Source of the DNA: CAIWHR01 sp963786625
GTDB taxonomy: Bacteria; Pseudomonadota; Gammaproteobacteria; Burkholderiales; Casimicrobiaceae
NCBI GenBank assembly: GCA_963786625.1
Contig: CAWAZS010000014.1
Location: forward strand, 248,001 to 312,000
Length of the DNA stretch: 64,000 nucleotides
Direction of reading: 5' to 3'
A program made the position numbers and the translations under genes. Positions within the stretch are counted from its first letter, which is position 1, and each line of letters starts with the position of its first letter. Below are positions 48,083-57,533 of the stretch, in pieces. The notes beneath the pieces were generated by a model. That model was not told where the DNA came from. It worked only from the letters and a program-made list of their open reading frames with translations, and did not search any database.

Positions 48083-49150
48083 ATGCCACCGCCGCGGTCT
48101 TCGTCGCGCTGGGCCGTGGCGGCACCGACGTCGGCCCTGGGGGCGGCGGAGCGAGAGCCCGCGGCGACGCCGGCCGCGGCCGGACGGCGGCGCCCCCGCC
48201 CGCTGTGCGCGCTTGCCGCGGCAGCGGTGCTGCTGGCAGGCTGCGGCCCCGCGCCGGAGCGCCCGCTGCAGGGCTACATCGAGGGCGAATACGTGCGCGT
48301 TGCCGCGCCGTTCGCCGGCACGCTCACGCGGCTCTCGGTCAACCGAGGCGATGCGCTCGCCGCGGACGCGCCGGTGTTCGCGCTCGAGCAGGAAAACGAG
48401 ACCGCCGCGCGCAGGCAGGCCGAGCAGCAGCTGCAGGCCGCGGAGGCCCGGCTCGCGAATCTGCGCACCGGCAAACGCCCGTCGGAAGTGGAGACGGTCG
48501 CCGAGCAGCTCCGCCAGGCGATGGCGGCGCGCGAGCTGTCCTCGCTCAACCTCAAGCGGCAGGAGCAGCTCCGCGCCAGCGGCTTCGTCAGCGCCGCCGC
48601 AGTCGACGAGGCGCGCACGCAGCTCCAGCGCGACGATGCGCAGGTGGCGAGCCTGCAGGCCGCGGTGGCGACGACCAGGCTCCCCGCGCGCACCGACGAG
48701 ATCCGCGCGGCCGAGGCCGACGTGCGCGCCGCGCGCGAGGTTCTGGCGCAGGCCGACTGGCGGCTCGCGCAGCGCGCAGTGAAAGCGCCGGTCGCGGGGC
48801 TCGTCCACGACACGTATTACGTCGTCGGCGACTGGGTGCCGGCGGGCAGCCCCGTTGCGGCGGTCCTGCCGCCGGGCAACGTCCGCGTGCGCTTCTTCGT
48901 CCCCGAGACCGCCCTTGGCGCCGTCGAGCGGGGCCGGTCGATCGTCGTGACCTGCGACGGCTGCCCGGCAGCGGTGCCGGCGCAGATCGTGTTCGTGTCC
49001 GATCGCGCCGAGTTCACGCCGCCCGTGCTCTACACGCGCGATTCGCGCGCGAAGCTCGTCTACCGCGTCGAGGCGAAGCCCGCGCCGGCCGACGCCGCGA
49101 AGCTGCATCCCGGACAGCCCGTCGACGTGACGCTCGGTCCTGCCCGGTGA
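48083..49150 (+). CDS. HlyD-family efflux adaptor lipoprotein
   Basis: 355 residues. Long Arg/Pro/Ala leader, then LCALAAAAVLLAGC (lipobox Cys about 54), so it is probably a periplasm-facing lipoprotein. YIEGEYVRVAAPFAGTLTRL and the return half VKAPVAGLVHDTYYVVGDWV form the lipoyl-like domain, separated by a coiled-coil hairpin (about 115-230, EQQLQAAEARLANLRTGKRP). C-terminal barrel RVRFFVPETALGAVERG. YhiI/YbhG-like; pairs with the ABC ATPase and ABC-2 permease that follow. The stop overlaps the GTG of the ATPase (GTGA). The start may lie a few codons downstream. Confidence 0.87.
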   Translation: MPPPRSSSRWAVAAPTSALGAAEREPAATPAAAGRRRPRPLCALAAAAVLLAGCGPAPERPLQGYIEGEYVRVAAPFAGTLTRLSVNRGDALAADAPVFALEQENETAARRQAEQQLQAAEARLANLRTGKRPSEVETVAEQLRQAMAARELSSLNLKRQEQLRASGFVSAAAVDEARTQLQRDDAQVASLQAAVATTRLPARTDEIRAAEADVRAAREVLAQADWRLAQRAVKAPVAGLVHDTYYVVGDWVPAGSPVAAVLPPGNVRVRFFVPETALGAVERGRSIVVTCDGCPAAVPAQIVFVSDRAEFTPPVLYTRDSRAKLVYRVEAKPAPADAAKLHPGQPVDVTLGPAR

Positions 49151-50133
49151 CGACGAACGCAGGCGCCGTGCCCGACGTCGTCATCGACGTCCGCGGGCTC
49201 AACAAGGTGTTCGGCCGGCACCGCGCGGTCAAGGACCTCGCGCTGTCGGTACGCCGCGGCGAGATCTTCGGCTTCCTCGGGCCAAACGGCAGCGGCAAGA
49301 CGACGTCGATCCGGATGCTGTGCGGGCTGCTCACGCCGACCTCGGGCGAGGGCACGTGCCTCGGCTACGACATCCTCCGCGAGACGAAGGACATCAAGCG
49401 ACACGTCGGCTACATGACGCAGCGCTTCTCGCTGTGGGAGGATCTGACGATCCGCGAGAACCTGCGCTTCGTCGCGCGGATGTACGGGATGGACGACGTC
49501 AGGGGACGCGTCGAGGCATCGCTCGCCGGGCTGGGGCTTGGCGGGCGCGCCGGCCAGAAGGCGGGCGAGCTGTCGGGCGGGTGGAAGCAGCGGCTCGCGC
49601 TCGCCGCGTGCCTGCTGCACGAGCCCGAGCTCCTGCTGCTCGACGAGCCGACCGCGGGCGTCGACCCGAAGGCACGACGCGACTTCTGGGACGAGCTGCA
49701 TCGGCTCGCCGCGCAGGGCATCACGGTGCTCGTCAGCACGCATTACATGGACGAGGCCGAGCGCTGCCACAAGCTGGGCTACATCCTCGACGGCAGGCTG
49801 CTCGTGCAGGGCACGGCCAAGGAGGTCGTCGCGAGCCAGTCGCTCGTCACCTGGGCGGTCGAGGCGGACGACCTCGCGCCGCTCGCCGAGCGGCTGCGTG
49901 CGCTTGCGGGCGTCGACCAGGTCGCGGCGTTCGGCGCCGCGCTGCACGTGACCGGCTCCGACGAGGCGCAGCTCGACGCGGCGCTCGCGCCGGTGAAGGC
50001 CGAGCCGGGCCGTCACTGGCGGCGGATCGCGCCGGGCCTCGAGGACGTCTTCATCCACCTGATGAAGTCGGGCGAGCCGCCGGTTCCCACGAACGACGGC
50101 CCGAACGAGACCGCCGCGGGAGGCGGGCGATGA
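49147..50133 (+). CDS. ABC-2 type exporter ATP-binding protein
   Basis: 328-residue ATPase starting with GTG at 49147 on the adaptor stop. Walker A GPNGSGKTT in FGFLGPNGSGKTTSIRMLCG, Q-loop YMTQRFSLWEDLT, signature LSGGWKQRLALAACLLHEPE, Walker B LLLLDEPTAGVDPKAR, and H-loop VSTHYMDEAERC: complete and unbroken. The C-terminal part (about 220-328) is an accessory domain. YhiH/YbhF-like half transporter energising the ABC-2 permease that follows. Its stop is ATGA-linked to a 26-codon frame that runs into the tandem repeat ahead of the permease. Confidence 0.92.
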   Translation: MTTNAGAVPDVVIDVRGLNKVFGRHRAVKDLALSVRRGEIFGFLGPNGSGKTTSIRMLCGLLTPTSGEGTCLGYDILRETKDIKRHVGYMTQRFSLWEDLTIRENLRFVARMYGMDDVRGRVEASLAGLGLGGRAGQKAGELSGGWKQRLALAACLLHEPELLLLDEPTAGVDPKARRDFWDELHRLAAQGITVLVSTHYMDEAERCHKLGYILDGRLLVQGTAKEVVASQSLVTWAVEADDLAPLAERLRALAGVDQVAAFGAALHVTGSDEAQLDAALAPVKAEPGRHWRRIAPGLEDVFIHLMKSGEPPVPTNDGPNETAAGGGR

Positions 50134-50140
50134 GTGCGCC

Positions 50141-50288
50141 GGGCCGCCCCAAGCGCGAATCGGCTCCCCCTCGGGGGGAAGGCGCGCAGCGCCAAGGGGG
50201 CGCACCATGAGCGGCGGGCCGCCCCAAGCGCGAATCGGCTCCCCCTCGGGGGGAAGGCGCGCAGCGCCAAGGGGGCGCACCATGAGCG
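50141..50288 (+). repeat. 73-base tandem duplication spanning a translation start
   Basis: Two identical 73-base copies, 50141-50213 and 50216-50288, spaced by 2 bases (period 75), begin GGGCCGCCCCAAGCGCG and end ...GGGGGCGCACCATGAGCG. Each carries CCCCCTCGGGGG and GGCGC-GCA-GCGCC hairpin sequences and an ATG (50207, 50282). Because 75 is divisible by three, both ATGs are in the permease frame, giving two possible starts 25 codons apart. It lies inside the operon between ATPase and permease. Confidence 0.8.
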
Positions 50289-51479
50289 AGACGGGCGGAC
50301 CGGAGCGCGCGCGTCGGGGTGCGCGGCACGGCGGCGGGGCCATCGGCCGCTGGTTCTCGATCTCGCGCTGGCTCGGCATCGTCGCGAAGGAGTTCATCCA
50401 GCTCCGGCGCGACCGCCTGACCTTCGCGATGATCGTCGGGATCCCGGTCATCCAGCTCGTGCTGTTCGGCTTCGCGATCAACTCCGACCCGAAGCACCTG
50501 CCGACGGCGCTCCTCGATCACGACCGCAGCGAGTTCGCGCGCGCGATCGCCAAGGCGCTGGAGAACACCGACTATTTCCGCTTCGTCGGTCAGGCGGCGA
50601 GCGAGGCGGAAGCCGACCGGATGCTGGCGGAGGGCGAAGCGCAGTTCGTCGTGACGATTCCCGCCGGTTTCGCGCGACAGCTCGTCCGCGGCGAGCGGCC
50701 CGCCGTGCTCGTCGACGCCGACGCCACCGATCCGATGGCCACCGCGAACGCGATGGCCTCGCTGTCCGCGGTCGCGCAGACCGCGCTGGCCGGCGAGCTC
50801 GTCGGCCCGCTCGCGCCGCTGGCGGCGAAGCCCGGCGCGTTCGAGTTCGTCGTGCACGCGCGCTACAACCCCGAGGCGATCTCGCAGTACAACGTCGTGC
50901 CGGGACTGATCGGGGTGATCCTGACGATGACGATGGTGCTGATCACGGGCCTCGCGATCACCCGCGAGCGCGAGCGCGGGACGATGGAGAACCTCCTGTC
51001 GACGCCGGCGACGGCGCTCGAGGTGATGACCGGCAAGATCGTCCCCTACGTCGTGATCGGGCTCGTCCAGGTGACGCTCGTGCTGCTGCTCGCCAGGCTC
51101 ATCTTCGCGGTGCCCGATGCAGGGGAGCCTCGTCGCGCTCTACGCCGCGGTGCTGCTGTTCATCGCGGCGAACCTGATGCTGGGGCTCACGTTCTCGACC
51201 GTCGCCGCGAACCAGCTGCAGTCGATGCAGATGACGTTCTTCTTCTTCCTGCCGTCGATCCTGCTGTCGGGCTTCATGTTCCCGTTCCGCGGGATGCCCG
51301 GCTGGGCGCAGGCGATCGGCGAGGTGCTGCCGCTGACGCACTTCCTGCGCATCGTCCGCGGGCTGCTGCTCAAGGGCAACGGCCTCGCGGAAACGATGCC
51401 GGAGGTGTGGCCGATCGTCGCGTTCACTGCCGTCGTCGGCGCGATCGGCCTCACGGCGTTCCGGAACACGCTGGACTGA
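50282..51479 (+). CDS. ABC-2 type transporter permease, one frameshift
   Basis: About 398 residues. One N-terminal helix (LTFAMIVGIPVIQLVLFGFA), an extracytoplasmic domain (PTALLDHDRSEFARAIAKAL... NPEAISQYNVVPG), then five helices with ERERGTMENLLSTPATALEV and FFFFLPSILLSGFMFPFRGM, as in YhhJ/YbhS permeases. An extra C near 51117 (GTGCCCGATGCAG) splits it; correction gives FAVPMQGSLVALY. ATG 50282 is chosen, with 50207 in the same frame as an alternative because of the upstream tandem repeat. It ends 5 bases before a convergent cyclase gene. Confidence 0.87.
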
Positions 51480-51484
51480 CCAGG

Positions 51485-52777
51485 TCAGGCGGGGCGCATC
51501 ACCCGCACCGGACCGGCGCGGCCGCGCAGCGCGCCGTGACTGACCTCGATCCAGGCCGACGCCTCGCCGGCGGCCTCGACCGCGTCGGCCGAGGCCAGCA
51601 GCGGCACGGCAAACTCCTTGGTCGCCTGCTCGAGCCGCGAGGCGACGTTGACGGTGTCGCCGAGGACCGTCAGCTCCATGCGCTTCTCGTCGCCGACGAC
51701 GCCGAAGAACACCTCGCCCGCGTGCACGCCGATCCCCACGCGCACCGGCGGATCGAACTGCCGCTTCCGGTTCCACCGGTCGACCAGGTCGAGCAGCGTC
51801 CGCGCGCAGGCGAGCGCGCGGGTCGCATCGTCGGGCGAGGGCGCCGGCAGGCCGAACACGACCAGCGCGCCATCGCCGATGAACTTGTCGACGACGCCAC
51901 CATGCTGCTGCGCCGCGCGGGACACGCGGCTCCGGAATGCGCTCAGGAAGACCGACAGCCGCTCGGGATCGAGCTTTTCCCCGCGGGCCGCGGAATCGCG
52001 GATGTCGACGAACATGATCACGGCATGCTGGCGCCTGCCCCGGCGCAACCCTCCGGCCGCCGCATCCAATGCGAACGGTTCGATCTCCGCAGGCAGGAAG
52101 CGGGTCAGCGTGGCGCGCCGCTCCGACTCCGCAAGGGCGCGCACGAGAAGCCGCCGCCCGCGCCACGCGACCACGACCAGCAGCGTCCCCGCGAGCAGCA
52201 GCATCGCGAGTCGCATGACGTTGGGTTGCGGCATGAAATAGCGCTCCGCCAGTCCGGCGGCCGCCAGCCGGCTCGCGACGTCCGCCGGCTCCAGAGCGAT
52301 CGCGACCGCGACGACGGCCGTGGCCAGCGCCGCGAGCGCGAAGAGCTGGACGCCGGGGCGAAAGCGCAGCACGGCGACGGTCAGCAGCAGCGGCAGCAGC
52401 CACACCACCGGCGACGCGGCGACGAGCTCTCCGGGCAGGCCGACGCTGTCGAGATTGCGGTGCAGGAACACGCCGACCAGCACGGCGTCGAGGGCGATGA
52501 ACCCGTACGCGAGCTGCCGGCGGTAGAAGCGCGACCGCGCGAGCGCAATGCCGACGACGCCCGATGCGATGAACCCGACAATGACCAGCATCGCCACGCG
52601 ATGCCGGGTCGCCACGTCCAGCGCCGGAGCCGGCATCGTGGCGCCTGCTGCCGTCAGCACCGCCACGAGCACCAGACCGGAGACGATGCGCACGACTCCC
52701 GCGCCGATTTCCGCCGATCGCTCCTCGCCGCGGATCAGCGCATCGACGCGCCCGCGAATCCCCTCGTCCCCGTTCAT
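51485..52777 (-). CDS. Membrane-bound class III adenylate/guanylate cyclase
   Basis: 430 residues. About six N-terminal membrane helices (IVSGLVLVAVLTAAGATM ... LAMLLLAGTLLVVVAWRGRR, about 25-215), then a cyclase homology domain with the metal aspartates in MFVDIRDSAARG and FIGDGALVVFG, a Lys in VDKFIGDG at the base-recognition position, and TVLGDTVNVASRLE supplying the Asn and Arg that stabilise the transition state. All expected catalytic residues are present, so an active cAMP- or cGMP-forming enzyme is likely. The start is set by GAGGAG 7 bases before ATG 52777. Divergent from a second cyclase-type gene. Confidence 0.85.
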   Translation of the reverse strand: MNGDEGIRGRVDALIRGEERSAEIGAGVVRIVSGLVLVAVLTAAGATMPAPALDVATRHRVAMLVIVGFIASGVVGIALARSRFYRRQLAYGFIALDAVLVGVFLHRNLDSVGLPGELVAASPVVWLLPLLLTVAVLRFRPGVQLFALAALATAVVAVAIALEPADVASRLAAAGLAERYFMPQPNVMRLAMLLLAGTLLVVVAWRGRRLLVRALAESERRATLTRFLPAEIEPFALDAAAGGLRRGRRQHAVIMFVDIRDSAARGEKLDPERLSVFLSAFRSRVSRAAQQHGGVVDKFIGDGALVVFGLPAPSPDDATRALACARTLLDLVDRWNRKRQFDPPVRVGIGVHAGEVFFGVVGDEKRMELTVLGDTVNVASRLEQATKEFAVPLLASADAVEAAGEASAWIEVSHGALRGRAGPVRVMRPA

Positions 52778-53159
52778 GGCCGCTCCTCGCGCCATCCGGG
52801 CGCGCCAGCCCGGGCGATCCCGAAGGAGGGGACATCCATCCTCGGGCTCATCCAGACGCGGCGTCTCGCGCAAGAACGCCGGACGCCCGGCAATTCAACG
52901 CGGTCGCACGGGGCGGAATACTAGCACCGTGTCACGCGGCCGACGGCGGCTTCCCGGTGACGCATCCGCCCGCGACCGGGTCCCGCCGTGCGGCGCCTCG
53001 TCGACCGTGCGCGGCCGGCCGCCCGCTCGCGCGAAGCGCCGGCGCGGATTACCATCGGATTGCGCGGTTCGGATGCGCAACGTTTCGATCCAGGCCCGTG
53101 CCAGCGGGCAACGCCGCGTACCGACCCATGAACGACCACACGAATCTGCTGTAGTGACC
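52778..53159. other. 382-base divergent spacer between two cyclase genes
   Basis: Holds the start regions of both cyclase-domain genes. Open frames crossing it are Arg/Pro-rich and lack motifs. CACCGTGTCACGCGGCCGA at 52926-52944 and other GC-rich stretches show no clear CRP-like site (TGTGA-N6-TCACA) or promoter pair by eye. An in-frame upstream ATG for the large cyclase at 53073 is possible but unsupported. Confidence 0.4.
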
Positions 53160-56100
53160 ATGCCCGAATCCGCGCTGTCGGCGAAATGCAAGGCCTGCGG
53201 GAACGGGCTGCCGGCCGGCGCCAAATTCTGCCCCGAGTGCGCGCATCCGGTGGCCGCTGCGAATGGCGGCGCCAGGGAGCCTGCCGAGCGAGACCTCACC
53301 GCGACCAACACCCAGGACGGCGAGCGCAAGCTCGTCACCGTGCTCTTCGCCGACCTGAAGGGGTCGACCGAGCTCATCGCCGACCGCGACCCGGAAGAGG
53401 CGCGCAGGCTCCTCGACCCGGTGCTCGACCACATGTGCGAGGCCGTCGAGAAGTATGGGGGCACGGTGAGCCAGTTGCTGGGCGACGGAATCCTGGCGTT
53501 CTTCGGTGCGCCGGTCGCGTGGGAGGACCACGCGGTCAGGGCCTGCTACGCGGCGCTCAGCATGCAGGACCTCGTGCGCCACTACGGCGACGGCATCCAG
53601 CGCGCTTACGGGTTGCCGGTCCAGATCCGCGTCGGGCTCCATTCGGGCGAGGTCGTCCTGACGGCCAGCGGACATGGCCTGCACACGACCTACCGGGCAT
53701 TCGGTCAGACCGTGCACGTGGCGTCGCGGATGGAACAGATGGCCAAGCCCGGCTCGGTGCTCGCCACCATCGAGACGGTCCGGCTTGCCGAGGGCTACGT
53801 CGAGGTGCGCCCGATCGGCCCGGTTCGCGTGAGGGGTTTCGAGCGCCCGATCGAGGTGGCCGAAATCGGACGGACCACGGTCCGCCGGTCCCGTTTCGAC
53901 CACGCACCGGCGCGCGCCATGACCCCATTCACGGGGCGCGGCGGCGAACTCGAGAGGCTGCTCGGGCTGTTCGACGAGCTCCGTGCCGACGGCAGGGGCC
54001 GGCTCGCCGTCGTCGTCGGGGAAGCCGGGATCGGCAAGTCGCGGCTCGTGCACGAGTTCCTGCGCATCGTCGCGCGCAGGGACGTGCTCGCGCTCGACGG
54101 CGGCGGCGCCCCGTACGGCAGCGGCTCCGGGTATCGGCCGGGCGTGCACATCCTGCGCCAGTACTTCAACATCGGCGAGGCAGACGACGTTCGGACGACG
54201 CAGGAGAAAGTCGCCGGGCGCATCGTCGCGCTCGATGGCGACTCGAATGCCGTGGGCGCACCCCTCCTGGCGCTGCTGCGCGCGCTGCCGGAGCACCACC
54301 GGTTCATGGAACTCCCCGTAAGCGAGCGCCGGCAGCAGGTCTTCGCGGCGCTCAAGTGGCTCGCCGTCCGGATGACTGCCGATCGACCCATGGTCCTCGC
54401 CTACGAAGACCTGCAATGGGTGACGTCCGACACGCGCGACTTTCTCGATGCCTTCGTGCACAACCTGCCGACGACGACGCTGGTCCTGCTCACCTATCGA
54501 CCCGATTACGACGCCGGCTGGCTCGCCGACTGCCCGCGGCTCGAACTGCGCCTCGACGGACTCACGCCGGAGGCGATACGGCAGATCATCACCGACCTCT
54601 TGGGCGGGGACGAGTCGCTGGCCCTGCTGAACGACGAGCTCCCCAGACGCAGCGGCGGCAATCCGCTGTTCATCGAGGAATACGTTCGCAGCATGGTCGA
54701 ATCGGGCGCGCTGCAGGGACAGCCGGGACGCTACCGGCTGGAGATGCAGCCGGGCACGGCGGCAATTCCACCCACGGTGCGGGGCGTGCTGTCGGCGCGC
54801 ATCGATCGCCTGGCGCGCGCCGACAAGCTCGTGCTGCGAACCATCGCCGCCATCGGGGAGGTCGCGAGCGTCGGCCTGCTCGAGCGCGTGAGCGGCATGC
54901 CTGTCGACGAGCTCCGGAAGGCGCTGCGCCGGCTGGAAATGGCTGGCCTGCTCGTCGAGCGCACCGATGCCGGCGAGCTTGCCTACGAATTCAAGCATTC
55001 GCTGACCCAGGCCGTCGCCTATGACACGCTGCTGCAGCGGCGCCGACAGCAGTTGCACCTGACCATTCTCAACGCGCTGAGCGGGAGCGATGACGTCGAC
55101 GTTCTGGCGCGCCACGCGGTGCTGGGCGAAGCCTGGGATCAGGCGCTGACCTATCTGCGCGATGCCGGCCATCGCGCCGCCGCGCAGTTCGCGAGTCTCG
55201 AAGCCATCGCGTACTACGAGCGGGCGCTCGATGTGCTGAACCGCCTGCCGCCGTCCCGGCGCCTGCGCGAAATGGCGTTCGACCTGCATTGCGACCTGCG
55301 CAATGCGCTCGTCCCGCTGGGCCGGCACCAGCGCCTGCTGGAGGTGCTGGAGGCTGCAAGGCGCCTGGCCGAGGCGCTGGGCGACGAGCGGCGCCTGGCG
55401 CAGGTTCTCTCCTTCCTCAGCAACTACCACGGCAACGTGGGGAACACGGACCTCGCGCTGCAGACCGGCGAGCGCGCGCTGGTGCTCGGCGAGCGCGCCG
55501 GAGCAGCCGACCTGCTGGTCGTGGGCAACATGAGTGTCGGCGAGATCTACCGGACGCTCGGCAACTATCCCAAGGCGCGCGAGTTCCTGAGTCGCGCCGT
55601 GGCGCTGATCGAGCCGAAGGACGAAGCCAACGCCTTCGGTCAGGTGGGGCTGCCGTCGGTGCGCGTGCGCAGCCACCTCGCGTGGACGCTGGCGGAACTG
55701 GGCGACTTCGAGGCAGCCCACAACGTGGCGTCGGAGGGACTGCGGGTGGCCGACGCGTCGCATCACGCGTACAGCCTGTGCCACGCGTGCCTCGGACTGG
55801 GCGGCGTTCGCGTGCGGGTAGGCGAGTTCGAGGCGGCAATCACGATCCTGGCGCGCGGACTCGACGTCAGCGAGCAGGTTCCGCTGCTGCGGCCGCCGAT
55901 CGCGGCCGACCTCGGCGTTGCCCTCGCCCGTTGCGGCCGCATCGCCGAGGGCCTGGCGCAGGTCGACGCCGCCGTCGAGGGCGCAACGACGATGGGCCGG
56001 ATGAGCCGCCTGCCGCTCCTGCTCGTCAAGTGCGGCGAGATTCACCTGCTCGCAGGCGAGCCTGCCGAGGCGATGCGGCTCGCCACGATGGCGCTCTCCC

Positions 56101-56429
56101 TGTCCACCGAACAGAAGGAGCGCGGCAACGAGGTCTACGCGCGCCAGCTGCTGGGCGAGATACACGCGACCGAGGCGCCGGCGTCCGAATCGGCGCAACG
56201 CTGCTTTCTCGATGCGCTGAAGCTTGCCGACGAGCTCGGCATGCGACCTCTCGCCGCTCATTGCCACGCAGGGCTTGCGCGCCTGCTGATCCGCGCGGTG
56301 GAGCCGGAGAAGGCACGTCAACACCGGGCCACCGCGGCGACGATGTACCGCGAGATGGCGATGCGCTTCTGGCTCGTGCAGCTCGAGCGCGAGAGCGAAT
56401 CGCCTGCGCTCGCCCCATCGCTGCCGTAG
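53160..56429 (+). CDS. Zinc-ribbon/cyclase-homology/AAA-ATPase/TPR signalling protein
   Basis: 1,089 residues, unbroken. Zinc ribbon CKACGNGLPAGAKFCPEC (about 10-27); class III cyclase domain (about 55-240) with metal Asp in LFADLKGSTEL and LLGDGILAFFG; ATPase with Walker A VVVGEAGIGKSRLV (about 283-296) and a possible Walker B VLAYEDLQW; winged-helix-like region; then TPR-like helices to the end. In the cyclase domain the base-recognition Lys is Gln (VSQLLGDG) and the transition-state Asn is His (GQTVHVASRME), a pattern I recall as common in this cyclase-ATPase family, so cyclase activity is uncertain. Start ATG 53160 lacks an obvious ribosome-binding site. Confidence 0.85.
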   Translation: MPESALSAKCKACGNGLPAGAKFCPECAHPVAAANGGAREPAERDLTATNTQDGERKLVTVLFADLKGSTELIADRDPEEARRLLDPVLDHMCEAVEKYGGTVSQLLGDGILAFFGAPVAWEDHAVRACYAALSMQDLVRHYGDGIQRAYGLPVQIRVGLHSGEVVLTASGHGLHTTYRAFGQTVHVASRMEQMAKPGSVLATIETVRLAEGYVEVRPIGPVRVRGFERPIEVAEIGRTTVRRSRFDHAPARAMTPFTGRGGELERLLGLFDELRADGRGRLAVVVGEAGIGKSRLVHEFLRIVARRDVLALDGGGAPYGSGSGYRPGVHILRQYFNIGEADDVRTTQEKVAGRIVALDGDSNAVGAPLLALLRALPEHHRFMELPVSERRQQVFAALKWLAVRMTADRPMVLAYEDLQWVTSDTRDFLDAFVHNLPTTTLVLLTYRPDYDAGWLADCPRLELRLDGLTPEAIRQIITDLLGGDESLALLNDELPRRSGGNPLFIEEYVRSMVESGALQGQPGRYRLEMQPGTAAIPPTVRGVLSARIDRLARADKLVLRTIAAIGEVASVGLLERVSGMPVDELRKALRRLEMAGLLVERTDAGELAYEFKHSLTQAVAYDTLLQRRRQQLHLTILNALSGSDDVDVLARHAVLGEAWDQALTYLRDAGHRAAAQFASLEAIAYYERALDVLNRLPPSRRLREMAFDLHCDLRNALVPLGRHQRLLEVLEAARRLAEALGDERRLAQVLSFLSNYHGNVGNTDLALQTGERALVLGERAGAADLLVVGNMSVGEIYRTLGNYPKAREFLSRAVALIEPKDEANAFGQVGLPSVRVRSHLAWTLAELGDFEAAHNVASEGLRVADASHHAYSLCHACLGLGGVRVRVGEFEAAITILARGLDVSEQVPLLRPPIAADLGVALARCGRIAEGLAQVDAAVEGATTMGRMSRLPLLLVKCGEIHLLAGEPAEAMRLATMALSLSTEQKERGNEVYARQLLGEIHATEAPASESAQRCFLDALKLADELGMRPLAAHCHAGLARLLIRAVEPEKARQHRATAATMYREMAMRFWLVQLERESESPALAPSLP

Positions 56430-56443
56430 TCCGGGGCCCACCG

Positions 56444-57448
56444 ATGCGCATTGCGATCCTCGACGACTATCACGACACGCTGCGCACGCTCGCCTGCTTC
56501 GACAAGCTGGCGGGTCACGACGTGACGATATGGAACGATCACGTCGAGGACGTCGCCACGCTCGCGGAGCGGCTCAAGGATGCCGAAGCGCTGGTGCTCA
56601 TCCGCGAGCGCACGCAGATCCGCGCGCCGCTGCTCGAACGACTGGACAGGCTGCGGATCATCAGCCAGCGCAGCGTCTACCCGCACATCGACATCGGGGC
56701 CTGCACGCGTCGCGGCGTCATCGTGTCTTCGAGCCAGCACGCCGGCACGCCGTCCTACGCCGCCGCCGAGCTGACATGGGGACTGGTCCTCGCCGCGAAG
56801 CGCCGGATTCCGCAGCAGATGAATGCGCTCCGGGCGGGCAGGTGGCAGATCGGCATCGGCGAGACCCTGCGCGGCAAGACCTTCGGCGTCTACGGCTACG
56901 GCCGGATCGGCGCCGTCGTCGCCGGATACGCCAGGGCGTTCGGCATGCACGTGCGCGTCTGGGCGCGGGAAGCGTCGCTGGCGCGCGCAAGGGCCGATGG
57001 CCATGCCGTCGCCCGCGGCAGGGCGGCGCTCTTCGAGGATTGTGACGTCGTGTCGCTGCACCTGCGCCTGGTCGACGCCACGCGCGGCATCGTGACGGCA
57101 GACGACCTGGTCCGGATGAAGTCGACGGCGCTGCTCGTCAACACGAGCCGGGCGGGGCTCATCGAGCCCGGTGCGCTGGTGGAGGCGCTGCAGGCGGGAC
57201 GCCCGGGCATGGCGGCGGTCGATGTCTTCGACGAAGAGCCGCTGCGGGACACGCGCCATCCGCTGCTGCTGATGGACAACGTCGTGTGCACGCCCCACAT
57301 CGGCTACGTGACGCGCGACGAATACGAGATCCAGTTTGCCGACATCTTCGACCAGATCGTCGCCTACGCCAACGGCGCACCGATCAACGTGGTGAACCCG
57401 GAGGTGCTCGCAAACACCGGCGCCGCGCCTTCGCGTCCTCAAGCCTGA
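56444..57448 (+). CDS. D-isomer-specific 2-hydroxyacid dehydrogenase family protein
   Basis: 334 residues. MRIAILDDYHDTLRTLACF at the start; NAD-binding GVYGYGRIGAVVAGYARAFG (about 147-166); catalytic Arg in LLVNTSRAGLIEPGALVEAL, Glu in DVFDEEPL and His in VCTPHIGYVTRDEYE complete the Arg-Glu-His triad. Related to phosphoglycerate dehydrogenase-like enzymes reducing 2-oxo acids. It starts 14 bases after the cyclase-ATPase stop in the same direction. An HpaB/AbfD-family gene follows after 85 bases. Substrate not determinable. Confidence 0.9.
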   Translation: MRIAILDDYHDTLRTLACFDKLAGHDVTIWNDHVEDVATLAERLKDAEALVLIRERTQIRAPLLERLDRLRIISQRSVYPHIDIGACTRRGVIVSSSQHAGTPSYAAAELTWGLVLAAKRRIPQQMNALRAGRWQIGIGETLRGKTFGVYGYGRIGAVVAGYARAFGMHVRVWAREASLARARADGHAVARGRAALFEDCDVVSLHLRLVDATRGIVTADDLVRMKSTALLVNTSRAGLIEPGALVEALQAGRPGMAAVDVFDEEPLRDTRHPLLLMDNVVCTPHIGYVTRDEYEIQFADIFDQIVAYANGAPINVVNPEVLANTGAAPSRPQA

Positions 57449-57533
57449 GATTCACGCGGCCGGCAATGCCCGCCGAGCTCGCTGCGGTCGTATAGTATTC
57501 GGGACGCCGCCGTTGCGACGAGGAGCCGCCGCC

